Source: Pseudarthrobacter sulfonivorans (lineage in GTDB: Bacteria; Actinomycetota; Actinomycetes; Actinomycetales; Micrococcaceae). From it: a stretch of DNA of 64,000 nucleotides. Every line of letters begins with the position of its first letter. The stretch's first letter is position 1. Where the stretch lies: assembly GCF_014712225.1 (NCBI RefSeq), contig NZ_JACXBW010000006.1:216359-280358 (forward strand), written 5' to 3'. The notes under the pieces are model-generated. The model did not search any database, had not been told where the DNA came from, and saw only the letters and a program-made list of their open reading frames with translations. Shown piece after piece: positions 49,452 to 57,191 of this stretch. The translations under genes and the position numbers were made by a program.

Positions 49452-50495
49452 TCAGGCGGCGCGTGTGCTGGGCGGTGTGGCTGGGTCCGCTTCGTGCGCG
49501 AACGGAAGCCCGACGGCGGCAAACAGGTTGTGCACGCGGTTCTCCAGATCGCAGAGCAGCCGTTGTTGTTCCCGCCAGCGCACGACTGCGGCCTCCTGAC
49601 TGACCCAGCGGAAGGTCATCTTCCGGCCGGGGCTGGCCTGGCCCAGGACCGGCAGCGAGGCCTTCGTCGCCACCGCAACGATGGGGTAGCCCGCCGTCAG
49701 GGTGCGCGAGCGCCCCAGAATGATCAGCTCGTCGCCGTGCGGGATCTCGAAGGCCCCGATGGGGACGCCGTGCGACACGATCTCGCCCAGCCCTTCGGGA
49801 TGGATGACCGGACCGTCCAGGCGGAGGCCCACATGGTTGGATTTGCCGCCCACTGTGTAGATGCTGCCGCTCAAGAGCTCGCGGATGCCGGGGGTCCTGT
49901 CTGTTTCCGGACCGTCCACCACCTCGACGGTCCACACATCCGGACTGAAGTCCGGCACGGGAACGGGCAGACGGAACAGCGGCTGGCCCAGGTACGGCTG
50001 GCTGAAGCCGAGGTACCGGCTGGCCAGCTGCACTTTCCGGCCCGCGGCCAGCTGCTGCGGGAAACCCATCCGCGATTCGGGGGCCGCGCTGCCCATAAAG
50101 CGCGGGGTGTCCAGGTCTCCGCTGAAAGCCAGGTAGTTGCGCATGCCTCCGGTGGCGTTGGAGATGACCACGCGGGCGTTTGCGGGCACACAGACCGGCT
50201 GCCACAACGGTGCCGGGACTCCCCCGACGGTCACGTCCGCGGGGGTTCCGGTGACGGAGATGAAGACGTCATGCGAGGGGGTGAAGGCGAACCTGCCGCC
50301 CATGATTTCCAGCAGCGCGGCGCCGCGGCGGTTGCCTACCAGTACGTTGGCCACGGCCGCGGAATGCTGGTCGGCGGCACCGCCACACGGGACGCCCATG
50401 TATTCGGAGTCCTCGCGGCCCAGGTCCTGGAAGGTGGACAGCCAGCCGGCCTCGCTGATGGTCAGGGTGACCGCCTGCTCAGACTTCGCTGTCAC
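49452..50495 (-). CDS. pxpC: 5-oxoprolinase subunit C (KipA/AHS2 family)
   Basis: The 347-residue protein matches the AHS2/KipA family: STFQDLGREDSEYMGVP, ANVLVGNRRGAALLEI, SRMGFPQQLAAGRKV and GLRLDGPVIHPEGL. With PxpA and PxpB it forms the bacterial ATP-dependent 5-oxoprolinase that converts 5-oxoproline (pyroglutamate) to glutamate. Its start overlaps the pxpB gene by 17 bp, and pxpA is next upstream, so the three are one operon on the minus strand. Confidence 0.92.
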   Translation of the reverse strand: MTAKSEQAVTLTISEAGWLSTFQDLGREDSEYMGVPCGGAADQHSAAVANVLVGNRRGAALLEIMGGRFAFTPSHDVFISVTGTPADVTVGGVPAPLWQPVCVPANARVVISNATGGMRNYLAFSGDLDTPRFMGSAAPESRMGFPQQLAAGRKVQLASRYLGFSQPYLGQPLFRLPVPVPDFSPDVWTVEVVDGPETDRTPGIRELLSGSIYTVGGKSNHVGLRLDGPVIHPEGLGEIVSHGVPIGAFEIPHGDELIILGRSRTLTAGYPIVAVATKASLPVLGQASPGRKMTFRWVSQEAAVVRWREQQRLLCDLENRVHNLFAAVGLPFAHEADPATPPSTRAA

Positions 50496-51270
50496 GGTTG
50501 CCGCCTTCCTGGTCCGTGGCCGTACCGGGTGAGGGCCGAAGGAACTGCCCTTCCAGCTCGGCCCACTTGCTTTCCGGGATGACCGTAAACCTGACCCGGT
50601 CGCCGGGCCGGTAGGACGTGGCGGGGTTCTCGTGGATATCGCAGACCGTCAATGGCGTCCGGCCAATCACCTTCCAGCCGCTGGGGCCCGGGAACGGCTG
50701 GATGATGGCGCTTGTGCCGGCCACCATCACCGAGCCTGGGGCAACGTCCGTCCGGGGCTCGGCGCACCGGCTGACCTGGCCCGGGAACTGCACGCCCGCC
50801 ATCATCGGCGCCATGGCCGCAGCCAGGAGATTGATGGTCAGGACGGATGAGGTGAGCGCGTTGAGGGCGCCTTCCGGACTGAGTCCCAGTTCCGCAGCTA
50901 CTGAGGGAAGGTCCGGGGAGAACTCGTCGCTGACCACCATGGGGATCACGAAGTCCTTCGCGCCCGGGACGGGTCCGGCGTCCTGGAGCCCCAGTCCGGC
51001 CACGGCAAGCCTGACGGTCTGGGCGAGCTGGCCATGGCTGACCGCCAGGCAGTCGAATTCCACCAGCAGGGATTCCGCCCCCGCCACCACGTTCAGCACC
51101 CCGTATGGACGCACCTCCAGGACGACGTCGCGCAGCCTTCGGGCACCGGCACGCCTCACTTCCGCGTCGTCGTCGGCGATGCTCAGCATGAGGGCTGAAT
51201 CCCCGAAGGGCACCGCCTCCACGCCCGGAGGCTGGCGGAGTTCCGTGGCTAACGGTGGCTGCGTGGTCAT
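50479..51270 (-). CDS. pxpB: 5-oxoprolinase subunit B (AHS1 family)
   Basis: This 263-residue protein has AHS1 features: PFGDSALMLSIADD, VVAGAESLLVEFD, FLAAA-type strands, and the VARCAEPRTDVAPGSVMVAG / WKVIGRTPLTVCD region. It is the partner of PxpC in 5-oxoproline hydrolysis. Overlap with pxpC and a 60-bp gap to pxpA support co-translation. The tail is unusually Glu/Gly-rich. Confidence 0.92.
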   Translation of the reverse strand: MTTQPPLATELRQPPGVEAVPFGDSALMLSIADDDAEVRRAGARRLRDVVLEVRPYGVLNVVAGAESLLVEFDCLAVSHGQLAQTVRLAVAGLGLQDAGPVPGAKDFVIPMVVSDEFSPDLPSVAAELGLSPEGALNALTSSVLTINLLAAAMAPMMAGVQFPGQVSRCAEPRTDVAPGSVMVAGTSAIIQPFPGPSGWKVIGRTPLTVCDIHENPATSYRPGDRVRFTVIPESKWAELEGQFLRPSPGTATDQEGGNRDSEV

Positions 51271-51331
51271 ATGTCCTGCTCGGTGGGGCGGTAAGCGGTC
51301 AGAAGGCGGTCAAGGAGCGCGGCGGCGGCGG

Positions 51332-52138
51332 TCAGGCCGCGGCGGCCGCCTTGGCCTTCGCGGCGAGGACTTCCTGGAGCCCGGCGGCGGTAATACCTGC
51401 CTTTTCCAAAGCCGCGCGGAGGGCTGTGCCGTTCTCCAGGACCTGGGGGTGGTCGCCGTGGAGGAGGACGACGTCGGCATCGTGGCCCAGGGGAACCACC
51501 TTGCCGGTGACGGCGCGCACGGTTCCTTCGGTGACCACCTGGACAACGCGGCGGCCGATCTCTTCGGGATCGTGCAGCAGGGCGCCTTCGGTGTTGCGGG
51601 AGACGGGCATGCCGTCCTCGCCGTAGCCGCGGTCCGCCAGGAAGACGTAGCCCACTTCGAGGCCGCGCTTGCGGGACTCGTCGGCGAGCAGGCCGTTCTG
51701 GCAGATGACGATGTAGGTCGGGTCGTACGCCTTGACGGCGTCGGTGATGGCGCGGGCGTGCTTGGCGTCGGTCTGGGCGATGCTGCCCATCCGGCCGTGC
51801 GGGGCGACGTGGCTGATCTTGCCGCCGTGGATGCGGGCAAAGGCGTCCAAGGCGCCGATCTGGTAGAGGACGTCCGTGCGGATTTCCTCTTCGCTGGCCT
51901 CGATGAGGCGGCGGCCGAAGCCCACCAGGTCGGGATAGCCGGGGTGGGCGCCCAGTTCGATGCCCCGCTCCACGCACGACTTCACGGTGGCGTCCATAAC
52001 GCGCGGATCGCCGGCGTGGAAGCCGCAGGCGATGTTCGAGGCCGTGACCAGGCCCAGGAGGGCCTCGTCGTCGCCGATGCTGTAATTTCCGTAGCTTTCG
52101 CCGAGGTCTGCAACGACGGCGACTGATTTGATGCCCAA
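51332..52138 (-). CDS. pxpA: 5-oxoprolinase subunit A (LamB/YcsF family)
   Basis: The 268-residue protein has the YcsF signature: VVADLGESYGNY, DDEALLGLVTASNIACGFHAGDP, GAHPGYPD and GRRLIEASEEE. PxpA binds the cyclic substrate in the PxpABC complex. The TTG at 52138 is chosen because GGAG lies five bases upstream and family members begin here; the longer open frame upstream is not conserved. It is separated from the MHS transporter gene by a strong hairpin, so the pxp operon has its own promoter or reads through. Confidence 0.92.
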   Translation of the reverse strand: MGIKSVAVVADLGESYGNYSIGDDEALLGLVTASNIACGFHAGDPRVMDATVKSCVERGIELGAHPGYPDLVGFGRRLIEASEEEIRTDVLYQIGALDAFARIHGGKISHVAPHGRMGSIAQTDAKHARAITDAVKAYDPTYIVICQNGLLADESRKRGLEVGYVFLADRGYGEDGMPVSRNTEGALLHDPEEIGRRVVQVVTEGTVRAVTGKVVPLGHDADVVLLHGDHPQVLENGTALRAALEKAGITAAGLQEVLAAKAKAAAAA

Positions 52139-52176
52139 GGTGACTCCAATGGTTCTGGTTGTGGTGCTTATGGTCC

Positions 52177-52219
52177 AACGACGGCGGCCTGCCGGCAATG
52201 GCGGCAGGCCGCCGTCGTT
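52177..52219 (-). terminator. Strong hairpin after MHS transporter gene
   Basis: An 18-bp perfect stem (52177-52194 with 52202-52219) and a 7-base loop lie 10 bp after the transporter's stop codon. There is no long T-run. It probably ends or attenuates the transporter transcript before the pxp genes. Confidence 0.7.
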
Positions 52220-52228
52220 CGTGTCTTG

Positions 52229-53578
52229 TTAGTGCGTGGCCAGCGGCTGGCCCTTGGTTTCCTTCAGGAAGTAGACGGACGTCAGCGTGATGATGGCCGT
52301 GCCGATCGCGGCGTAGGCCGGGACCATGCTGTTGCCCGTGGACTTGATGATCTCCGTCATCACCAGCGGGGCGCTGCCGCCGAAGATGATGGTGCTGATG
52401 CTGAAGCCGATGCTGTACGCGCTGTAGCGGACCGTCGTCGGGAACATCTCCGTCAGCACGGTGTGAACCACCGCGGCGTGGCCCGAGAACGCGATGGCCA
52501 TCACAACGGTTGCGATGCAGGCCAGTGTCATGTTGCCGGTGGTGATCATCGCGAACATGGGGTAGGACACCACGGCCATCAGGACGGCGGAGGCCGCCAG
52601 GACCGGCTTGCGACCGATCCAGTCCGAGAGGCGGGCCATCAGCGGGATGCTGATGATGATGGCCACCAGGCTGACGGCAGTCACCATCAGCGCCTGCACC
52701 ATGGTGAAGTTGTTGCCGGTGCCCAGCTGGGTCTTCAGGTAGGTGGGCATGTAGGCGAACAGGAGGTAGTAGCCGGGGCCGTTCAGGGCCGGCAGGAAGA
52801 TGGTCAGCGCGATCGCCTTCAGGTGGCGCTTGGAGGTGAAGACAGCCTTCAGCGGGTTGCGTTCCACTTCATTGCGTTCCCGCAGGGCGGCGAAGTGCGG
52901 GGTGTCTTCCATCTTCGAACGGATGTAGTAGCCCACATAGCCCAGCGGCAGGGCGAAGAGGAACGGGACGCGCCAGGCCCAGGACTCCATGGTGGCATCG
53001 CCGAGCGTGGTGATGAGGGTGGCGGAGAGCCCGCTGCCAAAGAGGAGGGCGCAGAAGGAACCCACGGCGATGAAGCTCATGGCGAAGTTGCGGTGCTTGT
53101 TATGTGCGTATTCGCCCACGAACGCCATGGCGCCGGCCACTTCGCCGCCGGCGGAGAAGCCCTGCAGGATGCGGAACAGGATGAGCAGCGCCGGGGCCGC
53201 CCACCCGATCACCGACGAGGACGGGATCAGGCCGATACAGGCCGTGGCTCCGGAGATCAGGAGCAGCAGGACGGCCAGGAGGTTCTTGCGGCCCAGCTTG
53301 TCGCCCAGGAAGCCGCAGATCACGCTGCCGAACGGCCGGGCGAGGAAGCTGACCAGGAAGCCGACGTTGGTCAGGAGCAGGGACCCGAGGTCCTTGGAGC
53401 CCATGATGTTGATGGCAAGGTACGTGGTCAGCAGTCCGTAGATGCCGTAGTCGTACCACTCCACGAAGGAGCCCATGGTGCCGGCGATGGTGGCCTTGCG
53501 AACCATCTTGCCGTCCGCGGTGACAACCTCGATTTGTGCGGTGTTCAGTTCCACTGAGTCCGTCGATGCAGTAGTCAT
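52229..53578 (-). CDS. MFS transporter, metabolite:H+ symporter (MHS) type
   Basis: The 449-residue protein has twelve helices and MHS landmarks: MGSFVEWYDYGIYG in helix 1, RPFGSVICGFLGDKLGRKN after helix 2, and RILQGFSAGGEVAGA. Members take up carboxylates, betaines or amino-acid derivatives with protons. Its position between pxpA and an RraA-like aldolase suggests import of oxoproline or a related acid. GAGAG precedes the ATG. It follows the aldolase gene by 47 bp and so probably shares its operator. Confidence 0.92.
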   Translation of the reverse strand: MTTASTDSVELNTAQIEVVTADGKMVRKATIAGTMGSFVEWYDYGIYGLLTTYLAINIMGSKDLGSLLLTNVGFLVSFLARPFGSVICGFLGDKLGRKNLLAVLLLLISGATACIGLIPSSSVIGWAAPALLILFRILQGFSAGGEVAGAMAFVGEYAHNKHRNFAMSFIAVGSFCALLFGSGLSATLITTLGDATMESWAWRVPFLFALPLGYVGYYIRSKMEDTPHFAALRERNEVERNPLKAVFTSKRHLKAIALTIFLPALNGPGYYLLFAYMPTYLKTQLGTGNNFTMVQALMVTAVSLVAIIISIPLMARLSDWIGRKPVLAASAVLMAVVSYPMFAMITTGNMTLACIATVVMAIAFSGHAAVVHTVLTEMFPTTVRYSAYSIGFSISTIIFGGSAPLVMTEIIKSTGNSMVPAYAAIGTAIITLTSVYFLKETKGQPLATH

Positions 53579-53625
53579 TGGTTTCTCTCAGTCTAGGGCT
53601 GGTTTATTTCGCCGGATAGCGGCGG

Positions 53626-54258
53626 TTAGCTGTATTCGCGGGTGATTTCGGCCGTCATTTCGGCCTCGTGGGCGGCTACCGCGATGACGCGCTCCAGGAT
53701 TTCGGCCGCGCGGGCCTGCGGGATGATGACGACGCCGTCATCATCGGCGGCCACGATGTCACCGGCGGCGCACACTATGCCGCCGATCGCTACGGGTTCG
53801 CCGATAACGCCCGGACCGTTCTTGAAGGGGCCGGCGGGCGTGACGCCACGGGCGAAGACGGGGAACTTGATCTCTGTGATGGTGTGGCGGTCGCGGACGT
53901 AGCCGTCGATCACGGCGCCGGTGGCGCCTGCCGCCTCGAAACGCTGGGACAGCTGCTCGCCGATGAGGGCGCGGTGTTCGTGGCCGAAGCCGTTGATGAC
54001 CATCACGTCGCCGGGCTGGATGTAGCCCAGGGCCTCGATGACTGCCGCGTTATCGCCTGCCGCGCCGAGCACAGGAAGGGCCGAGCCGACGCAGTGGGCG
54101 CCTTCCCAGATGGCACTGATGCCGCCGTCGACGATGCCCAGGCGCTCCATGGCGTCACCGATGTTGGCCACCGGGAAGGCTGCGAAGGCTTCCACGAGTT
54201 CCTTGGGAAGGCGGGTCCACGCGGCCTTGCGGACAGTGAGCTCGAGTGTTGTTGCCAT
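53626..54258 (-). CDS. RraA-like aldolase/decarboxylase family protein
   Basis: This 210-residue protein belongs to the RraA/HMG-aldolase family: VANIGDAMERLG, ALGYIQPGDVMVINGFGH, GATGAVIDGYVRDRHTI, VAIGGIVCAAGDIVAADDDGVV. Members with this pattern act as 4-hydroxy-4-methyl-2-oxoglutarate aldolases or oxaloacetate decarboxylases; others inhibit RNase E. Catabolic context favours the enzyme role. It starts a minus-strand unit diverging from the ABC-transporter operon, with an operator-like palindrome between. Confidence 0.86.
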   Translation of the reverse strand: MATTLELTVRKAAWTRLPKELVEAFAAFPVANIGDAMERLGIVDGGISAIWEGAHCVGSALPVLGAAGDNAAVIEALGYIQPGDVMVINGFGHEHRALIGEQLSQRFEAAGATGAVIDGYVRDRHTITEIKFPVFARGVTPAGPFKNGPGVIGEPVAIGGIVCAAGDIVAADDDGVVIIPQARAAEILERVIAVAAHEAEMTAEITREYS

Positions 54259-54336
54259 TTGTTGTCACCTTTGTTGGTTCTGCGGACGACGCCGGCCCCC
54301 GACTTGTGGTCAGTCAGAATGAGGCGGCAATCACAT

Positions 54337-54354
54337 ATGAGAAAAGTTTCGCGT
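54337..54354 (-). promoter_or_regulatory. Putative TetR operator, site 3 (RraA-like gene)
   Basis: ATGAGAA, AAGT, TTCGCGT: left half perfect, right half degenerate. It lies 79 bp upstream of the aldolase gene in the divergent promoter region. Confidence 0.5.
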
Positions 54355-54474
54355 TTCTTTCGCCATCCGTCAAGGGGGCGTGGGCGATTCCCCGAAAAAG
54401 ACGGGGTTTTGTTGCCAGCGCGTAAATTTGCCGGGCTCTCATGTAACAGCCGTGTGTCAGCTCACAAAAAAGCG

Positions 54475-54511
54475 TTGACTTGCCGGAGTGCATAAGAGAA
54501 ACTCTTCTCAT
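54475..54511 (+). promoter_or_regulatory. Promoter and putative TetR operator, site 4 (ABC operon)
   Basis: A -35 hexamer TTGACT at 54475 is followed by AAGAGAA-ACTC-TTCTCAT at 54494-54511. The palindrome covers the expected -10 position, so binding would block transcription of the ABC transporter operon, which starts 48 bp downstream. Confidence 0.6.
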
Positions 54512-54558
54512 TCGCGAACTTTCTCGCAGATCGATCCCGTTGTCATCGAGGAGACACC

Positions 54559-56133
54559 ATGCACGGAAGACTTACCGCCCTGGCCGCAGCCGCGGCGGCA
54601 GCAGCGCTGCTGCTGACCGGCTGCACCACCGGCTCTACCGGGACCACCCCCGGCGGGAGTGCGGGGCCCTCCACAGACACCATCCGGACCGCGCTCAACT
54701 CGGATCCCACCACCTTCAACGCCGCCAAGGCCAATGCGAAGGACGACTACGAGGTAGCCCGGTTCCTCTTCGACACCGTGGTGCGCCGCGACGCGGACGG
54801 CAAGTTCATCGGCGGCCTCGCCACCGAGTGGACGTCGACGGCGACCGACGCCTCGCTGACCATTCGCAAGGACGCCACGTGCGCCGACGGCACGGCCATC
54901 ACCCCCACCATCGTGGCCAAATCACTGAGCTACTTCGCTGATCCGGCCACCAAGAACAACTTCGGCAAGCTGGTGTTCGGACCCGGCCAGCCGGCCATCA
55001 CGGCGGACGACGCTGCGGGCACCGTGGCGATCAAGCTTGCGCAGCCCTGGTCCGAACTCATCGGCGGGCTGACCCTGGCCCAGACCGGCATCATCTGCCC
55101 CGCCGGACTCGCCGACCTTGAGGGCCTCGCCAAGGGCTCGGTAGCGGGTGCCTTCTCGGGCCCTTACACCCTGACCAAAGCCAGCCACGGCGTCAGCTAC
55201 GACATGACCCTGCGCGAGGACTACAAGGCCTGGCCGAAGTGGTCCAAGGAGTTGGAGGGAACGCCGGCTAAGACCGTGCGGTTCTTCCCCGGCGTCAACA
55301 AGACCACCGTTGCCAACCAGTTGCTGACCGGCGAAATGGATGTCTCGGACATCGCCCCTGCGGACACTGCCCGGTTTGAAGGCAACAAGGACTACACGGT
55401 CACCACGGTGCCCTTCGCCGGAATCTTCCTGCTCTTCAACCAGCGCCCCGGCAGCCCCTTCACCGAGCCCGCGCTCCGCAAGGCCGTGGCCCAGCTCATG
55501 AACCAGCAGGCCTTCAACGCCGCCGCCTACGCCAACAAGGGCATCCCCTACACCTCCATCGTTGCTCCCACAGTGGCCTGCTCCTTGAAGGACAACTCAC
55601 ACTTCACAAAGGAAGACGCCGAGGCAGCCAAGGCCGTCCTCGCGGGCAAGACCTTCAAGATGGTCGGCACCACCAGCATCGGCCCGAACGGTGCAGGCAG
55701 CACCTACGTCCAGGAAGCCCTCCGCGCAGCCGGCGCCACGGTCAACCTGAACCTCGTGGACAACGGAACCTGGGCCACCATGACCCAGACCAAGCCGGAG
55801 ACCTGGGACCTGACCATCCAGGGCGACGCGAACTTCGTCGGCACCGTGGCCGCGTCGCTGACCCGCATCGCCGGCGTTCCTACGGAGAAGGGTGGCCGCA
55901 ACATCGGCGGCGGTGAGAACGCAGACATCCTCGCGGAAATCGCCACTGCCCAGTCCGCCACGGATGAGGCCAAGCGCTGCGAGGCCTACGAACGGGCACA
56001 GGTCAGCATCCTCGAAGACAACGACATTGTCCCCTTCGTCGGCGAACCCCAGATCGTCGCCCAGCGCGCAGGCTTCTCCATTCAGGCGCCGTCCGGCATC
56101 GTCGACTACGCCACCATGCGCATCACAAAGTAA
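54559..56133 (+). CDS. ABC transporter substrate-binding lipoprotein (peptide family)
   Basis: The 524-residue protein has a lipoprotein signal: Ala-rich hydrophobic segment ending LLLTGC (Cys about 20), then the family-5 solute-binding domain with LNSDPTTFNAAKA, TEWTSTATDASLTIR, GTAITPTIVAKSL and FSGPYTLTKA. Such proteins bind di- or oligopeptides or related solutes outside the cell. GAGGAG precedes the ATG. It heads a four-gene operon with two permeases and two ATPases (one fused), repressed probably by the upstream operator. Confidence 0.94.
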   Translation: MHGRLTALAAAAAAAALLLTGCTTGSTGTTPGGSAGPSTDTIRTALNSDPTTFNAAKANAKDDYEVARFLFDTVVRRDADGKFIGGLATEWTSTATDASLTIRKDATCADGTAITPTIVAKSLSYFADPATKNNFGKLVFGPGQPAITADDAAGTVAIKLAQPWSELIGGLTLAQTGIICPAGLADLEGLAKGSVAGAFSGPYTLTKASHGVSYDMTLREDYKAWPKWSKELEGTPAKTVRFFPGVNKTTVANQLLTGEMDVSDIAPADTARFEGNKDYTVTTVPFAGIFLLFNQRPGSPFTEPALRKAVAQLMNQQAFNAAAYANKGIPYTSIVAPTVACSLKDNSHFTKEDAEAAKAVLAGKTFKMVGTTSIGPNGAGSTYVQEALRAAGATVNLNLVDNGTWATMTQTKPETWDLTIQGDANFVGTVAASLTRIAGVPTEKGGRNIGGGENADILAEIATAQSATDEAKRCEAYERAQVSILEDNDIVPFVGEPQIVAQRAGFSIQAPSGIVDYATMRITK

Positions 56134-56144
56134 GGCCAAGGACC

Positions 56145-57191
56145 ATGACCGAACCAACCATGCTGAACAGGGAAAGTGCCCTGTTCAGCAACCCCCCGGG
56201 GGCTCCGAAGAGCCCCCGGGGCGGGCTCCGCACCCTCTCCCCCTGGGCCAGCTACGGCCTGCGCCGTGCCGGCGGAGTGCTGCTGTCCGTAATCCTCCTT
56301 GTGGTGGTGACGTTCTTCATGGTCCCGCTCATCCCCGGCGACCCGGCAGTGGCAGTCGCCGGCGCCGACGCCACCACTGAGCAGATCGAGGCCATCCGGG
56401 AAAGCCTGGGCCTGAACCAGCCCCTGCACCTGCAGGGCATCCAGTACGTGGGGAACCTGCTGACGGGCAATCTGGGCGAATCGTTCGCCTACAGCACGTC
56501 TGTCTCCTCAATCATCGCCACCAAACTGCCCTTCACGGCAGAACTCGCCCTGCTGGGCATCATCGTGACCCTGATCGTTTCGATTCCGGCGGGGATGGTG
56601 GTGGGAATCCTGACGCGCGGCGGGCGCCGGAAATGGCTGGACGTGTCCTTCGGCATGCTCACCGGCTTCTTCCAGGCGGTGCCCCAGTACGTCATCGCCA
56701 CGATGCTGGTTGTCATTTTCGCCATCGTCCTCAAGGTCCTCCCGGCCGCCGGCGCGGCAACCCTCACCTCCCTGATCCTCCCCGTGGTTGGCCTCTCGGT
56801 TGCGCCCATCTGCTCGATCGCCCGGGTGGTCCGCCGGGAAACCTCCACGGTCCTCGAGCAGGACTACCTGCGGACCGCCCGCGGCTGGCGCCTGCCGCCG
56901 CTTCGGCTCTACGCCCGCCACGCCCTGCCTAACCTGATGACCACCACGCTGACCCTCGCCGGCCTGATCCTGGCCGGCATGCTCGGCGGCGCGATCATCA
57001 TCGAAAACGTCTTCAACTGGCCCGGACTCGGCAAGGAAATCGTCACGGCCATCATCAACAAGGACTACCCCGTCATCCAGGGCATCATCCTGGTCCTGGG
57101 TTTCCTCGCCATCATCCTCAACCTGCTGGTCGATGTCATCCTCGGAATCATTGATCCGCGCACCCTCGGAGGAGGAAAGTCCAATGGCTAA
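56145..57191 (+). CDS. ABC transporter permease, DppB type
   Basis: This 348-residue membrane protein has six helices and the DppB/OppB pattern: LPFTAELALLGIIVTLIVS, the cytoplasmic EAA-like loop RTARGWRLPPLRLYARHALP, and GGAIIIENVFNWPGLGKEI. A 35-residue N-terminal extension rich in Pro and Gly precedes helix 1. It starts 11 bp after the binding-protein gene and overlaps the next gene by eight bases. Confidence 0.93.
   Translation: MTEPTMLNRESALFSNPPGAPKSPRGGLRTLSPWASYGLRRAGGVLLSVILLVVVTFFMVPLIPGDPAVAVAGADATTEQIEAIRESLGLNQPLHLQGIQYVGNLLTGNLGESFAYSTSVSSIIATKLPFTAELALLGIIVTLIVSIPAGMVVGILTRGGRRKWLDVSFGMLTGFFQAVPQYVIATMLVVIFAIVLKVLPAAGAATLTSLILPVVGLSVAPICSIARVVRRETSTVLEQDYLRTARGWRLPPLRLYARHALPNLMTTTLTLAGLILAGMLGGAIIIENVFNWPGLGKEIVTAIINKDYPVIQGIILVLGFLAIILNLLVDVILGIIDPRTLGGGKSNG

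Noticed and set aside
49353..50582. Long plus-strand open frame opposite pxpC
   Set aside because: It is antisense to a clearly conserved gene, is His/Gly/Arg-rich and has no recognisable domain; high-GC shadow frame.
52226..53557. Long plus-strand open frame opposite the MHS transporter
   Set aside because: Asp/His/Gly-rich composition without domains; shadow of the transporter gene.
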